Of a stretch of 64,000 bases of DNA, positions 27,324 to 36,617 are shown piece after piece (positions within the stretch are counted from its first letter, which is position 1; the number at the start of each line of letters is the position of its first letter). Source of the stretch: UBA7434 sp042090785 (lineage in GTDB: Bacteria > Pseudomonadota > Gammaproteobacteria > Pseudomonadales > UBA7434). A program made the position numbers and the translations under genes. The notes beneath the pieces are model-generated. The model saw nothing but the letters and a program-made list of their open reading frames with translations, was not told where the DNA came from and ran no database searches. The DNA lies in contig JBELIP010000001.1 in NCBI GenBank assembly GCA_042090785.1, forward strand, positions 186,001 through 250,000, read 5' to 3'.

Positions 27324-28448
27324 ATGGCAAAAACGACCCAACAAAATTTGAGCATGACAGATGCGCCTAGTGCTTCCACTAGCAAAACCTCCAGCGTCAC
27401 CGGCTTGGCGGCGGTTGAGCGCCTGTTAAAAGCCAGTGCGGACCAACTCCGCTTAGAGATCCTTCAAGTACTGCAACATGACTCCTTTGGCGTTTTGGAG
27501 CTCTGTAATCTATTTGCGATTAAGCAGTCGGCCATGAGCCACCATTTAAAAGTGCTATCTAATGCTGATTTAGTCACCACTCGCCGCGAAGGTAATGCCA
27601 TTTTTTATCGTCGTGCCCTGCCCGGTTCTGGCGAAAACAGTCTTTTAGTTAGCCAGCTATTCACCTCTATTGATGCCGAAATACTGTCCAGTGATTTACA
27701 GCAGGCTATCGATAGAGCTCAGAAAACGCGAAGCGAACTTTCACTGCAGTTTTTTTCTGAAAATAGTGAGCGCTTCAAAGCGCAGCAAGATCTCATTGTC
27801 GATATTGCCGACTACCGCGATACCGTTGATGAGATTCTTGATACTTTATTTATACAGCCCACGTTTACACAACCGGCGGCAGAAACAACACCCGCACTGC
27901 TTGTACCACGCGACACAAAACAAGCCATTGAAATTGGCCCAGGCGACGGCTCTTACTTAAGTAATCTTTCCCGTCGTTTTAACCATGTGATTGCACTCGA
28001 TAATGCTGAACCCATGTTGCAGCAGTGTCGACTCACCGCTGAACAACAAGGTTTAAATAAAGTAGGGTTTATTCTTGGCGATACCTCAACGTTTATTCAG
28101 CTCGATAGCGAAATAGCCAAGCTATCGCCCTCATCGCAATCTGGCGCTCGTAAAGCTGACTGTGTAGTTGCCAATATGGTGTTACATCACAACGCCAAAC
28201 CACAGAACATTATTAACGATGTAGGAAAATTATTAGCGCCCAATGGCGTTTTTGTTATTTCCGAGCTCTGCCAACATGATCAAGATTGGGTGCGTGATGC
28301 AGCAGGCGATGTTTGGTTAGGCTTTAACGAAACACTACTGGATAACTGGGCAAGCAATAGCGGCTTAGAAAAAGGCCCTAGCAGTTACACTGCATTAAGA
28401 AACGGTTTTCGCATTCAAATTCTTAGCTATATAAAAAAGAGTGGCTAA
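27324..28448 (+). CDS. ArsR-family regulator fused to a SAM-dependent methyltransferase domain (SahR-like)
   Basis: 374 residues. ArsR winged HTH at about 33-100 (recognition segment IKQSAMSHHLKVLSNADLV) and a class I methyltransferase fold from about 198 (EIGPGDGSYL with GPGDG 205-209, then LDNAEPML). The HTH lacks an ArsR-type CxC metal site, so a metal sensor is unlikely. It opens an operon with metK, ahcY, metF and rsmE. SahR, an ArsR-type regulator sensing S-adenosylhomocysteine, controls such genes in other Proteobacteria. I infer that the methyltransferase-like domain senses SAM or SAH. Two matching dyads lie upstream. Enzymatic activity is not excluded. Confidence 0.82.
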   Translation: MAKTTQQNLSMTDAPSASTSKTSSVTGLAAVERLLKASADQLRLEILQVLQHDSFGVLELCNLFAIKQSAMSHHLKVLSNADLVTTRREGNAIFYRRALPGSGENSLLVSQLFTSIDAEILSSDLQQAIDRAQKTRSELSLQFFSENSERFKAQQDLIVDIADYRDTVDEILDTLFIQPTFTQPAAETTPALLVPRDTKQAIEIGPGDGSYLSNLSRRFNHVIALDNAEPMLQQCRLTAEQQGLNKVGFILGDTSTFIQLDSEIAKLSPSSQSGARKADCVVANMVLHHNAKPQNIINDVGKLLAPNGVFVISELCQHDQDWVRDAAGDVWLGFNETLLDNWASNSGLEKGPSSYTALRNGFRIQILSYIKKSG

Positions 28449-28548
28449 AAGACAGTAAGCCATTTTATAAATTTGGCTTATGCCATTAACTATTTTTAAA
28501 GACTATCTGCCGTTAATGACTAATCGGCAAACATTAAAGGAACAGACA

Positions 28549-29766
28549 ATGAGTGAATACAATATTTTTACCTCGGAATCAGTCTCTGAGGGCCACCCAG
28601 ATAAACTGGCTGATCAAATTTCAGATGCTGTACTTGATGCCATTATTGTGCGCGATCAAGATGCGCGCGTTGCAGTAGAAACCTTAGTTAAAACCGGCAT
28701 GGCTGTGGTAGCGGGTGAGGTTACCACCTCTTGTTATGTCGACCTTGAAGATATTATTCGTAAGGTAATTACCGGCATTGGTTATGACTGTTCAGATGTT
28801 GGTTTTGATGGCGCAAGCTGTGCGGTGTTAAATGCTATTGGTAAACAATCTATTGATATTAACCAAGGTGTTGATCGCGCTAAGCCCGAAGATCAAGGTG
28901 CGGGTGACCAAGGCTTAATGTTTGGTTATGCAACCAACGAAACCGATAGCCTAATGCCAGCTGCTGTTTATTACTCTCATCGACTGGTTGAGCGACAAGC
29001 ACAATTACGCAAAGATGGTGTACTACCGTGGCTGCGTCCAGATGCAAAGAGTCAGGTAACGCTGCGTTATGAAAACGGTAAGCCTGTTGCTATTGAAGCC
29101 GTTGTTTTGTCAACGCAACATGACCCAGATATTTCATTAAATGACCTACGAATTGCTGTTAAAGAAAATATTATTTTACCCGTGTTGCCAGAGGAATGGC
29201 TGCATGAGGGTACCGAGTATCATATTAACCCAACCGGTAACTTTGTTATTGGCGGCCCAGTTGGTGACTGCGGTTTAACAGGGCGTAAAATTATTGTGGA
29301 TACTTATGGCGGCATGGCTCGTCATGGTGGTGGCGCATTTTCAGGTAAAGACCCGTCAAAAGTCGACCGCTCTGCCGCTTATGCTGGACGTTATGTTGCT
29401 AAAAATGTTGTTGCCGCAGGTTTAGCTGATCGCTGCGAACTACAAGTGTCTTATGCAATTGGTGTAGCAGAACCTACTTCTATTTCTGTTAATACATTTG
29501 GCACTGGCAAAGTTGATGACGAAAAATTGATTGCTGCTATTCGTAAAACTTTTGACCTACGGCCTTATGCTATAACCAGCGTCTTAGAATTACAGCACCC
29601 AATGTATCAATTAACGGCGGCTTATGGCCACTTTGGCCGCGAGCCATTTGAACACACTTATCACTGGACAGAAGATGGCCAAGAAAAATCGAGTACTTTT
29701 ACTGCGTTCACATGGGAGCGCACCGATAAAGTCGACGCTTTAAAAGCTGCCTTAGCTAATGCTTAA
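28549..29766 (+). CDS. metK: S-adenosylmethionine synthetase
   Basis: 405 residues from ATG 28549 with AAAGGA 7 nt upstream. The longer in-frame start at 28480 is rejected. It makes SAM from methionine and ATP. Motifs: GHPDK (15-19), GAGDQGLMFGYA (ATP binding) and GGGAFSGKDPSKVDRSAAY (phosphate-binding loop). It is the second gene of the methyl-cycle operon, 100 bp after the regulator; that gap holds a short hairpin (28459-28480) with no T run. Confidence 0.97.
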   Translation: MSEYNIFTSESVSEGHPDKLADQISDAVLDAIIVRDQDARVAVETLVKTGMAVVAGEVTTSCYVDLEDIIRKVITGIGYDCSDVGFDGASCAVLNAIGKQSIDINQGVDRAKPEDQGAGDQGLMFGYATNETDSLMPAAVYYSHRLVERQAQLRKDGVLPWLRPDAKSQVTLRYENGKPVAIEAVVLSTQHDPDISLNDLRIAVKENIILPVLPEEWLHEGTEYHINPTGNFVIGGPVGDCGLTGRKIIVDTYGGMARHGGGAFSGKDPSKVDRSAAYAGRYVAKNVVAAGLADRCELQVSYAIGVAEPTSISVNTFGTGKVDDEKLIAAIRKTFDLRPYAITSVLELQHPMYQLTAAYGHFGREPFEHTYHWTEDGQEKSSTFTAFTWERTDKVDALKAALANA

Positions 29767-29826
29767 TTGAAAAAATAAATTTTATTAACCCTTTTTATTA
29801 ATACTTATTATGTTAGGAATAAAAAA

Positions 29827-31182
29827 ATGACAACAGATTATAAAGTCGCGGATATTGCTTTAGCAGAATGGGGCCGCAAAGAACTTGAAATTGCAGAAAC
29901 AGAAATGCCAGCATTAATGGCGCTACGTAATAAACTTTCTGCTGAACAACCTTTAGCCGGAGCAAAAATACTCGGCTGTATTCATATGACCATACAGACG
30001 GGCGTATTAATTGAAACGTTAGTTGCTCTTGGTGCAGAAGTACGCTGGTCATCCTGTAATATTTTTTCTACACAAGATCATGCCGCTGCTGCAGTAGCCG
30101 CTGCCGGCGTGCCGGTGTTTGCATGGAAAGGCGAAACAGAAGAAGAATACGAATGGTGTCTTGAGCAAACGGTATTAAAAGAGGGTCGCCCTTGGGATGC
30201 CAACATGGTTTTAGATGATGGCGGTGACTTAACTCTACTGTTACATGATAAGTACCCAGCCATGCTCGATAGTATTCACGGCGTAACCGAAGAAACCACA
30301 ACTGGCGTTCACCGCTTACAAGAAATGTTAGAAAATGGCACTTTGAAAATTCCTGCAATTAATGTCAACGATGCTGTGACAAAATCAAAAAATGATAATA
30401 AGTATGGCTGTCGACATTCGCTTAATGATGCGATTAAACGTGCAACCGATCATTTAATGTCAGGTAAAAAAGCATTAGTCATTGGCTATGGTGATGTGGG
30501 TAAAGGTTCTGCACAATCACTCCGCCAAGAAGGCATGATTGTTAAAGTTACTGAAATTGACCCTATTTGCGCTATGCAGGCGTGCATGGATGGCTTCGAA
30601 GTGGTATCGCCCTATAACGATGGCATCAACACTGGCAAACTTGAAGATACGAATACACTCTTATTACAAAATACTGACTTGGTTGTTACGACAACAGGTA
30701 ACTTTAATGTTTGTGATTCAGCTATTTTACAGGGCCTAAAAAGCAATGCTGTGGTTTGTAACATCGGTCACTTTGATAATGAAATTGATACCGCTTACAT
30801 GCGTAAAAACTGGGATTGGGAAGAAATTAAACCTCAGGTTCATAAAGTGTATCGCGACCGGGCAAGCAACGACCATTTAATTTTATTATCAGAAGGCCGT
30901 CTTGTGAATTTAGGTAATGCAACAGGCCACCCATCAAGAATTATGGACGGTTCTTTTGCTAACCAAGTATTAGCGCAGATTCATATGTACAGCGAAAAAT
31001 CGGCTGACCAAGAAAATCGTAGCATTACTTTAGAAGTGTTACCTAAAAAGTTGGATGAAGAAGTTGCAGCACATATGGTAGGCGGCTTTGGTGGTGTAAT
31101 AACAAAACTAACCGAAGAACAAGCTAGCTATATTAATGTAGCTGTTGATGGTCCTTATAAAGTTGAATCTTATAAGTACTAG
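29827..31182 (+). CDS. ahcY: S-adenosylhomocysteinase
   Basis: 451 residues, the proteobacterial length with the usual insert (KSKNDNKYGCRHSL). NAD+-dependent reversible hydrolysis of SAH to adenosine and homocysteine, which relieves product inhibition of methyltransferases. The NAD-binding GYGDVGKGS is at 220-228. HMTIQT (53-58) and the terminal VDGPYKVESYKY are characteristic. It lies 60 bp after metK. It ends in a genuine TAG. Confidence 0.97.
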   Translation: MTTDYKVADIALAEWGRKELEIAETEMPALMALRNKLSAEQPLAGAKILGCIHMTIQTGVLIETLVALGAEVRWSSCNIFSTQDHAAAAVAAAGVPVFAWKGETEEEYEWCLEQTVLKEGRPWDANMVLDDGGDLTLLLHDKYPAMLDSIHGVTEETTTGVHRLQEMLENGTLKIPAINVNDAVTKSKNDNKYGCRHSLNDAIKRATDHLMSGKKALVIGYGDVGKGSAQSLRQEGMIVKVTEIDPICAMQACMDGFEVVSPYNDGINTGKLEDTNTLLLQNTDLVVTTTGNFNVCDSAILQGLKSNAVVCNIGHFDNEIDTAYMRKNWDWEEIKPQVHKVYRDRASNDHLILLSEGRLVNLGNATGHPSRIMDGSFANQVLAQIHMYSEKSADQENRSITLEVLPKKLDEEVAAHMVGGFGGVITKLTEEQASYINVAVDGPYKVESYKY

Positions 31183-31189
31183 CTTTAAT

Positions 31190-31227
31190 AGCTGGCTTGT
31201 TGAATATTCCAATAAGCCAGCTTTTTT
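31190..31227 (+). terminator. Stem-loop with U tract between ahcY and metF
   Basis: Stem AGCTGGCTT / AAGCCAGCT, extended by TTG / CAA across a mismatch, is followed by TTTTTT (31222-31227). It is a classical intrinsic terminator, so metF-rsmE probably depends on readthrough or its own promoter. Confidence 0.85.
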
Positions 31228-31271
31228 AACATTAGCTTCCTTTATTTTAATAATACATTTCAGGATTGATC

Positions 31272-32129
31272 ATGACAGGCACTAATCAACATCGAGTGAG
31301 TTTCGAATTCTTCCCACCTAAGACGGCAGCAGGCATTAATAAGCTGGAAGAAACTCGACGAACACTGGGCGCTTTAAATCCAGAATATTTTTCGGTTACA
31401 TATGGCGCAGGTGGATCAACCAGAGATAACACTAAACAGATTGTACTGGATGGCCTTAATGCTGGTTTTGATACCGCTCCCCATTTATCCTTTGGCGGCG
31501 ACGAAAAAGAAGCCATATTAAATTTGTTAGAAGATTACCGCGCTAGCGGTGTATCACGGATTGTTGCTTTACGTGGCGATTTACCCTCGGGCTTTGGTGC
31601 CGGTTCTCGCCTAGTGCATGCTAATGAGTTAGTCAGTTTTATTCGTCAACATACAGGTGATCATTTTCATTTGGCGGTAGCAGCCTATCCAGAAATTCAT
31701 CCTGAAGCTGAATCTTATGAAACCGACATCGGTTTTTTGAAACAAAAATTTGATGCCGGTGCAAATAGTGCCATTACTCAGTATTTTTTTAACGCCGACT
31801 CCTATGCCTATTTTATTGAGCGTTGCCAAAAAGTAGGTATTGATCAACCTATTTACCCCGGTATTATGCCTATAACAAATTTTGATAATTTAAAGCGCTT
31901 TTCGCAAAGCTGTGGTGCAGAAATTCCACGCTGGCTAAGTTACCGTATTGAGTCATTGAAACATTCGCCAGATGACTTAAATACATTTTGTACTGAATTT
32001 ATTAGCAACTTATGTGAAAAGCTTTTAGCTTATGGCGCACCTGGTTTGCACTTTTATACAATGAATCAAGCCGAGCCCACCCAAGCCATTTGTCATAACC
32101 TTGGCATTGTTAGTCAGGCCTCAAAATAG
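31272..32129 (+). CDS. metF: 5,10-methylenetetrahydrofolate reductase
   Basis: 285 residues from ATG 31272 (AGGA 6 nt upstream). A TTG two codons earlier is less likely. It reduces methylene-THF to methyl-THF, the methyl donor for homocysteine remethylation, using FAD. FEFFPPKT, TYGAGGSTRD and ALRGD are conserved, as is the C-terminal APGLHFYTMNQ. It completes the operon's set (SAM synthesis, SAH removal, methyl supply). No methionine synthase is in the window. Confidence 0.96.
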   Translation: MTGTNQHRVSFEFFPPKTAAGINKLEETRRTLGALNPEYFSVTYGAGGSTRDNTKQIVLDGLNAGFDTAPHLSFGGDEKEAILNLLEDYRASGVSRIVALRGDLPSGFGAGSRLVHANELVSFIRQHTGDHFHLAVAAYPEIHPEAESYETDIGFLKQKFDAGANSAITQYFFNADSYAYFIERCQKVGIDQPIYPGIMPITNFDNLKRFSQSCGAEIPRWLSYRIESLKHSPDDLNTFCTEFISNLCEKLLAYGAPGLHFYTMNQAEPTQAICHNLGIVSQASK

Positions 32130-32143
32130 GCATAAGGTCCATC

Positions 32144-32890
32144 ATGCGACGATCAAGAATTTTTTCAGAGCAAGCCCTTACCGTTGGTCAATCCATGTTG
32201 CTCGATACACGCAACAGTCATTATTTACTGCATGTCTTGCGCGTTAAAATTGGCCAAACATTAGTTTTGTTTGATGGCTATGGCAAAGAGTACCTAGCAA
32301 CCATTAATGAGGTGTCGCGAAAAGCGGTTAGCGTTTTTATTCATGAAGAAACGCCAGCCGCTGATATCGTCAGCGAATCTCCGCTTAAAATCACCCTAGC
32401 CATTGCTATATCGAAAGGCGAGCGAATGGATTGGGTAATGCAAAAAGCTACGGAGTTAGGGGTTAGTCAAATACAGCCGCTTATTACTCAAAGAGTTGAC
32501 GTTAAGCTTAAACCTGAAAGATTGCTAAAAAAAATGGAACACTGGCGTGGCATTATTATTGGCGCATGTGAACAATCTGGACGCTGTTCACTGCCCGAAT
32601 TGCTACCCACTAAAACGATTGCTGCTTGGCTAAACGATGACACGAGTGATTTTAAATTAGTACTCCGCGCACAAGGTGATCGGCTCGCTTCCATAGCTGA
32701 TAACATCACACAGAAGCCTGAAAGAGTCAGCATATTAATTGGTCCCGAAGGCGGTCTCGATGAAAATGAGTTGACGCTTGCCCAAAATGCTAATTGTTTA
32801 GCGGCTGGCTTTGGCCCTCGCATATTGCGGACAGAAACAGCACCTATTGTTGCGCTATCACTGCTACAAGAAAAATGGGGCGATTTTTAA
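32144..32890 (+). CDS. rsmE: 16S rRNA (uracil(1498)-N(3))-methyltransferase
   Basis: 248 residues. N-terminal PUA-like domain (about 1-70, LLDTRNSHYLLHVLRVKIGQ) and C-terminal SPOUT knot with LIGPEGGLDENEL and GPRILRTETAPIVAL, which hold SAM. It methylates U1498 in the 30S subunit. It starts 14 bp after metF with AAGG upstream and is probably co-transcribed. Confidence 0.95.
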   Translation: MRRSRIFSEQALTVGQSMLLDTRNSHYLLHVLRVKIGQTLVLFDGYGKEYLATINEVSRKAVSVFIHEETPAADIVSESPLKITLAIAISKGERMDWVMQKATELGVSQIQPLITQRVDVKLKPERLLKKMEHWRGIIIGACEQSGRCSLPELLPTKTIAAWLNDDTSDFKLVLRAQGDRLASIADNITQKPERVSILIGPEGGLDENELTLAQNANCLAAGFGPRILRTETAPIVALSLLQEKWGDF

Positions 32891-33113
32891 TTTCTTATAC
32901 CTAGTAAAAAAACAATTAATCGATATCAACAAATTATTATGTTACCCGTATCACAAAAATAACCCTCCATGCTTTCCTCATCTTGCTATTGCTGGCAAGA
33001 AACATTCCCTCCGTCTAATCTGATACGAGGATATACCTAGCGTATCTCCATCATGAGAATGTCAACAATGGATGTTACATTTTAATTGTTAACTGTTCGT
33101 CAGAGGTATACGG

Positions 33114-33764
33114 ATGTCATTAAGAAACCTATGTGTTTTCACTTTTATTGCTTACTTCTCTATAATGACTGTTGCATCGCCATCACGCGCTTCAGATCAA
33201 CTGGTGCTTAACGGTACCGCTATCCATACAAGCTTACAACTTGATTACTATTATGCCGCACTGTTTAGCGAGCTGCCTTCTAACGACCCACAGACACTTC
33301 TCTGGCAAGAAAACCAACGTATGGAAATGACAATACTCGTTGAAGAGTGGTCAAAACGACGGTTTACGCAACATCTAGGACAAGCTATTGCCATTAATAA
33401 CACTGCCGATAATCAAGAGCACAACGCTAAAGACATAGCCACCTTTAACACCTTGATAAAAGATTATCTTATTCGCGGTGATCGTATTGTTATTGCGAAG
33501 GATATCGACAGTGGTACGTCGATAAGTGTCAACGGTATTACTTTAATGGAAACCGAAAGCCACGATTTTTTCACGCTATTTCTAAACACTTGGATTGGTT
33601 CTCGACCTCCATCATCGACATTTAAATCATCCATACTTGGCCAGCATCCCACGATTGATTCCTCTATGATGGCAAGCTATGAAAGCCTAAGTGCTAGCGC
33701 TAACCGCATAGAAGAAATAAAAGTGTCTATTAAATCTTTTTCCGGCACCGGTTTTACTAAATAG
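33114..33764 (+). CDS. Secreted chalcone isomerase-like domain protein
   Basis: 216 residues. Signal peptide to about residue 26 (LCVFTFIAYFSIMTVASPSRA). The body (VLNGTAIHTSLQLDYYYAALF, MTILVEEWSKRRFTQHL, RGDRIVI, FFTLFLNTWIGSRPP) matches the bacterial chalcone-isomerase-like family, periplasmic proteins of unknown function that are not expected to isomerise chalcones. The site AGAGG precedes the ATG. Its last 88 bp overlap the 3' end of pilH on the other strand, which is unusual. Confidence 0.7.
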   Translation: MSLRNLCVFTFIAYFSIMTVASPSRASDQLVLNGTAIHTSLQLDYYYAALFSELPSNDPQTLLWQENQRMEMTILVEEWSKRRFTQHLGQAIAINNTADNQEHNAKDIATFNTLIKDYLIRGDRIVIAKDIDSGTSISVNGITLMETESHDFFTLFLNTWIGSRPPSSTFKSSILGQHPTIDSSMMASYESLSASANRIEEIKVSIKSFSGTGFTK

Positions 33765-34039
33765 CCCCGCGCACCTTGTTTGCGCGACCATTCACGATCA
33801 GAAGGTTGGTTTTTAGTTGTCACCATAATGACGGGAATCTCACTCGTTTTTGGGTTTCGCGTTAACTGTCGTGTTGCCTGAAACCCATTAATACCCGGCA
33901 TGACAATATCCATTAGTACTAANNNNNNNNNNNNNNNNNNNNNNNNNNNNNNNNNNNNNNNNNNNNNNNNNNNNNNNNNNNNNNNNNNNNNNNNNNNNNN
34001 NNNNNNNNNNNNNNNNNNNNNNACTAATACCCGCTTCAT
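33677..34039 (-). CDS. pilH: Twitching motility response regulator PilH, with assembly gap inside
   Basis: The start is ATG 34039 with GGGAGA upstream (MKRVLV). After the 100-N gap the frame resumes LVLMDIVMPGINGFQATRQL (phosphoacceptor Asp in VLMDIV) and runs through VTTKNQPSDREW to the conserved Lys in YLVKPV. P. aeruginosa PilH has about 43 residues in the interval, whereas the Ns stand for about 34 codons, so the true gap is probably near 130 bp. PilH modulates pilus retraction signalling downstream of the Chp system. It follows pilG by 27 bp. The tail is about seven residues longer than usual and overlaps the convergent gene. Confidence 0.8.
   Translation of the reverse strand: MKRVLXXXXXXXXXXXXXXXXXXXXXXXXXXXXXXXXXXLVLMDIVMPGINGFQATRQLTRNPKTSEIPVIMVTTKNQPSDREWSRKQGARGYLVKPVPEKDLIDTFISSMRLALALRLS
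33923..34022. other. Assembly gap of exactly 100 N
   Basis: A fixed-size run of 100 unknown bases, the usual placeholder for a scaffold join. It falls within pilH. Both flanks fit PilH on the same strand, which supports the join, but the true length is unknown. Confidence 0.99.
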
Positions 34040-34066
34040 ATCGCTCTCCCTATCTTTGATCATTAT

Positions 34067-34486
34067 TTAAGACGCCTGAGCTGAGTTACTGTCTGATGAC
34101 TCATCTCTATGGCAGTGATTATCAACAGCTCCGAGTAATTCAACCTTACTAAATGGCTTTGTCACATACTGGTCTGAACCAACGATTCGCCCTTTTGCCT
34201 TATCAAATAAGCCATCTTTACTCGATAGCATAATGACGGGTGTCGATTTAAACTGGACGTTATTCTTAATCAATGCACAAGTCTGATATCCATCTAATCG
34301 TGGCATCATGATATCGACGAAGATTAAATCTGGTTTTTGATCAGCAATTTTGGCGAGCGCCTCAAAACCATCTTCGGCGGTGATGACATGAAATCCTTCT
34401 CTTTGCAATAATGTCTCTGCTGTTCGACGGATAGTCTTGCTATCATCAACAACCATTATTTTTAAACTTTTGTTTTGCGAATCCAT
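34067..34486 (-). CDS. pilG: Twitching motility response regulator PilG
   Basis: 139 residues, a single CheY-like receiver domain: acidic pair VVDDS, phosphoacceptor Asp in IFVDIMMPRLDGYQ, Ser/Thr in MLSSKDGLFDKAKGR and Lys in VTKPF. The segment SSKDGLFDKAKGRIVGSDQYVTKPF is PilG-specific. PilG drives pilus extension under the Chp chemosensory kinase. It heads a pilG-pilH pair divergent from gshB, as in P. aeruginosa (PA0407-PA0409). Confidence 0.9.
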   Translation of the reverse strand: MDSQNKSLKIMVVDDSKTIRRTAETLLQREGFHVITAEDGFEALAKIADQKPDLIFVDIMMPRLDGYQTCALIKNNVQFKSTPVIMLSSKDGLFDKAKGRIVGSDQYVTKPFSKVELLGAVDNHCHRDESSDSNSAQAS

Positions 34487-34728
34487 AACGATTCGACCTC
34501 CGGGTTACAATATATGACAATAAATAACGTTAAGATGAACAACTCTGGATTGCCGATTGAATACGGCATTGTTCTGAAATAAATTGACTATTGCCGTCCA
34601 TTTACAGACACCAATAAATTGTTCACTTTTAAAGCTATAGACCAATGTTTTGCATAAAGAAAGTGGACGACATTAATTGCGGGCTCTGCACGAGAGGCAA
34701 TTAACAAAATATAGAGGCAGGTAACATT

Positions 34729-35679
34729 ATGAGTATTAAATTGGGCATCGTGATGGATCCCATCGAGTCAATTAAACCGCACAAAGACAGCTCGCTGGCT
34801 ATGCTGTTAGCCGCGCAGCAACAAGGCTGGGAACTTCACTATTTTTTGCAAGAAAACCTGTTAATAGACAACGGCATAGCGCACGGTTATGGCCAACGCC
34901 TCAGCGTTGAAGATAATGCTGATAACTGGTTTTCTTTAGCGCAGTCGACATTAATGCCGCTGGGTGATTTAGACGTCATCCTCATGCGTAAAGATCCCCC
35001 TTTTGATAGCCAATTTCTCTATACCACCTTTATCCTAGAATCAGCGGAAAAACAGGGCACGCTAATCGTTAACAAACCGCAAAGTTTGCGGGACTGCAAT
35101 GAGAAAGTATTCGCAACCGATTTTCCACAATGCTGTCCTCCTGTATTAATTACGGCTAATGCAGAACGGCTTCGAGGCTTTTACCAAGAGCATAACGATA
35201 TTATTTTAAAACCACTTGATGGTATGGGCGGCGCATCAATTTTCCGCGTTAAGCCGAATGACCCCAATCTTAGTGTCATTATAGAAACGCTGACACAGCA
35301 TCAAAGCCATAGCATTATGGCGCAGCGTTATATCCCTGAAATTGTTAATGGCGACAAACGTATTTTACTCATAGACGGCGTTCCCGTACCTTTTGCCTTG
35401 GCCAGAATCCCCGCTGCCGGCGAAACGAGAGGCAATCTAGCTGCTGGTGGTCGCGGTGAAGCACAGCCACTTACCGAGCGTGACTATTGGATTTGCGAAC
35501 AAGTCGCTCCCATGTTGCGTGAAAAAGGCTTACTTTTCGTCGGTATTGATGTCATAGGTGACTACCTAACCGAAATTAATGTTACTAGCCCAACCTGTAT
35601 TCGTGAATTAGATACGCAATGTGATTTAAATATTGCGGGGCAATTAATAGCAAGCATTAAAGAAAAGTTACACATCTAA
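34729..35679 (+). CDS. gshB: Glutathione synthetase
   Basis: 316 residues, normal for proteobacterial GshB. ATP-grasp enzyme that joins gamma-glutamylcysteine and glycine. Visible are the N-terminal KLGIVMDPIESIKPHKDSS, the ATP-grasp KPLDGMGGASIFR, the basic loop RIPAAGETRGNLAAGGRGE and the metal/substrate region EINVTSPTCIRELD. AGGCAGG lies 8 nt before the ATG. tonB follows after 23 bp. Confidence 0.96.
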   Translation: MSIKLGIVMDPIESIKPHKDSSLAMLLAAQQQGWELHYFLQENLLIDNGIAHGYGQRLSVEDNADNWFSLAQSTLMPLGDLDVILMRKDPPFDSQFLYTTFILESAEKQGTLIVNKPQSLRDCNEKVFATDFPQCCPPVLITANAERLRGFYQEHNDIILKPLDGMGGASIFRVKPNDPNLSVIIETLTQHQSHSIMAQRYIPEIVNGDKRILLIDGVPVPFALARIPAAGETRGNLAAGGRGEAQPLTERDYWICEQVAPMLREKGLLFVGIDVIGDYLTEINVTSPTCIRELDTQCDLNIAGQLIASIKEKLHI

Positions 35680-35702
35680 CACTGCTTAAAAACAATGAAA
35701 CA

Positions 35703-36590
35703 ATGAGTTATAGTCCCGGCCAAAATTATCGACTGAGCTACACCGTTGCCATAGCATTAGCTGCCCATACGGTCATTATATTTTGGCTGGCATTTAATGC
35801 CGAAAGCAAAGCAAACCCAGCGCCGCAAATGGAAGTCACTCTTGCCTATCATAGCAGCGATGAAAAACCTGAAGATGCCAATTTTATTGCGCAGAACAAC
35901 CAGCAAGGTAGTGGACAAATAGAGACGAGTGATGAGTTAAGTATACAGCATCTATCACCTTTTAATGATTCAAACATTAACCCAACCAGCCCTATCTTTA
36001 TTCCCGAAATACAACAGCGCCAACAGCCTGTAACCGAACCACGTATTATTACAACGCAAGGTCATGCAGAGCGAAACTTGGCGCCTACTAACAAATCATT
36101 GCTTACAGAAAAAGAACCCACCGATATTAATAGTAATCACACGAAAAAAACATTAATGGAATTGAGCCAAGAAATTGCCAGCCTCGAAGCACGCTTGGCA
36201 GATAAGCAACAATTGCTCACCAAAAAGCCACGCGTATTAACCTTAAGCTCAGCATCTACAATTGCAGCCGCTGATGCCAACTACGTTCATCAATGGCGCG
36301 ACCGAGTAGAAAATATTGGCAATCGTCATTACCCCCAGCTTGCTAGAGATAACAGCTTATACGGTGATGTGCGATTACTAGTAAAGTTGCTAGCTAATGG
36401 CGTCGTTGAAGAAATTTCTATTTTAGCGTCGTCCGGATCAGAGGTATTAGATCGCGCTGCCATTGAAAGCATTCGTCTTGCATCACCTTTTGAACCCTTT
36501 CCAGCATCCCTAGCGCAGAAATATGATCGCATTGATGTTATTCGCACATGGCAATTTAGAAAAAACAAATTAACAGCCAAAGCTGGCTAA
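35703..36590 (+). CDS. tonB: TonB family energy transducer
   Basis: 295 residues. A single N-terminal membrane anchor (about 10-31, TVAIALAAHTVIIFWLAF), a polar periplasmic linker with a helical coiled segment (LMELSQEIASLEARLADKQQ, about 150-170), and a C-terminal TonB domain (about 200-290: GDVRLLVKLLANGVVEEISI, SPFEPFP, IRTWQFRK). The linker lacks the long Pro-Lys repeats of E. coli TonB. The position after gshB corresponds to P. aeruginosa tonB3, which is needed for twitching motility. It may serve pili or energise the BtuB and ZnuD-like receptors; sequence alone does not decide. exbB/exbD are not adjacent. Confidence 0.85.
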   Translation: MSYSPGQNYRLSYTVAIALAAHTVIIFWLAFNAESKANPAPQMEVTLAYHSSDEKPEDANFIAQNNQQGSGQIETSDELSIQHLSPFNDSNINPTSPIFIPEIQQRQQPVTEPRIITTQGHAERNLAPTNKSLLTEKEPTDINSNHTKKTLMELSQEIASLEARLADKQQLLTKKPRVLTLSSASTIAAADANYVHQWRDRVENIGNRHYPQLARDNSLYGDVRLLVKLLANGVVEEISILASSGSEVLDRAAIESIRLASPFEPFPASLAQKYDRIDVIRTWQFRKNKLTAKAG

Positions 36591-36617
36591 AGTGGTTAAT
36601 AAAATACCGGATTAGCG

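Noticed and set aside
28459..28480. Hairpin before metK as a SAM riboswitch
   Set aside because: Only a short stem (AGCCA / TGGCT) without the conserved core of any SAM riboswitch class I know; control is better explained by the ArsR-type dyads.
33923..34022. Mobile element or low-complexity insertion in pilH
   Set aside because: It is a run of exactly 100 N, an assembly placeholder, so no sequence claim is possible.
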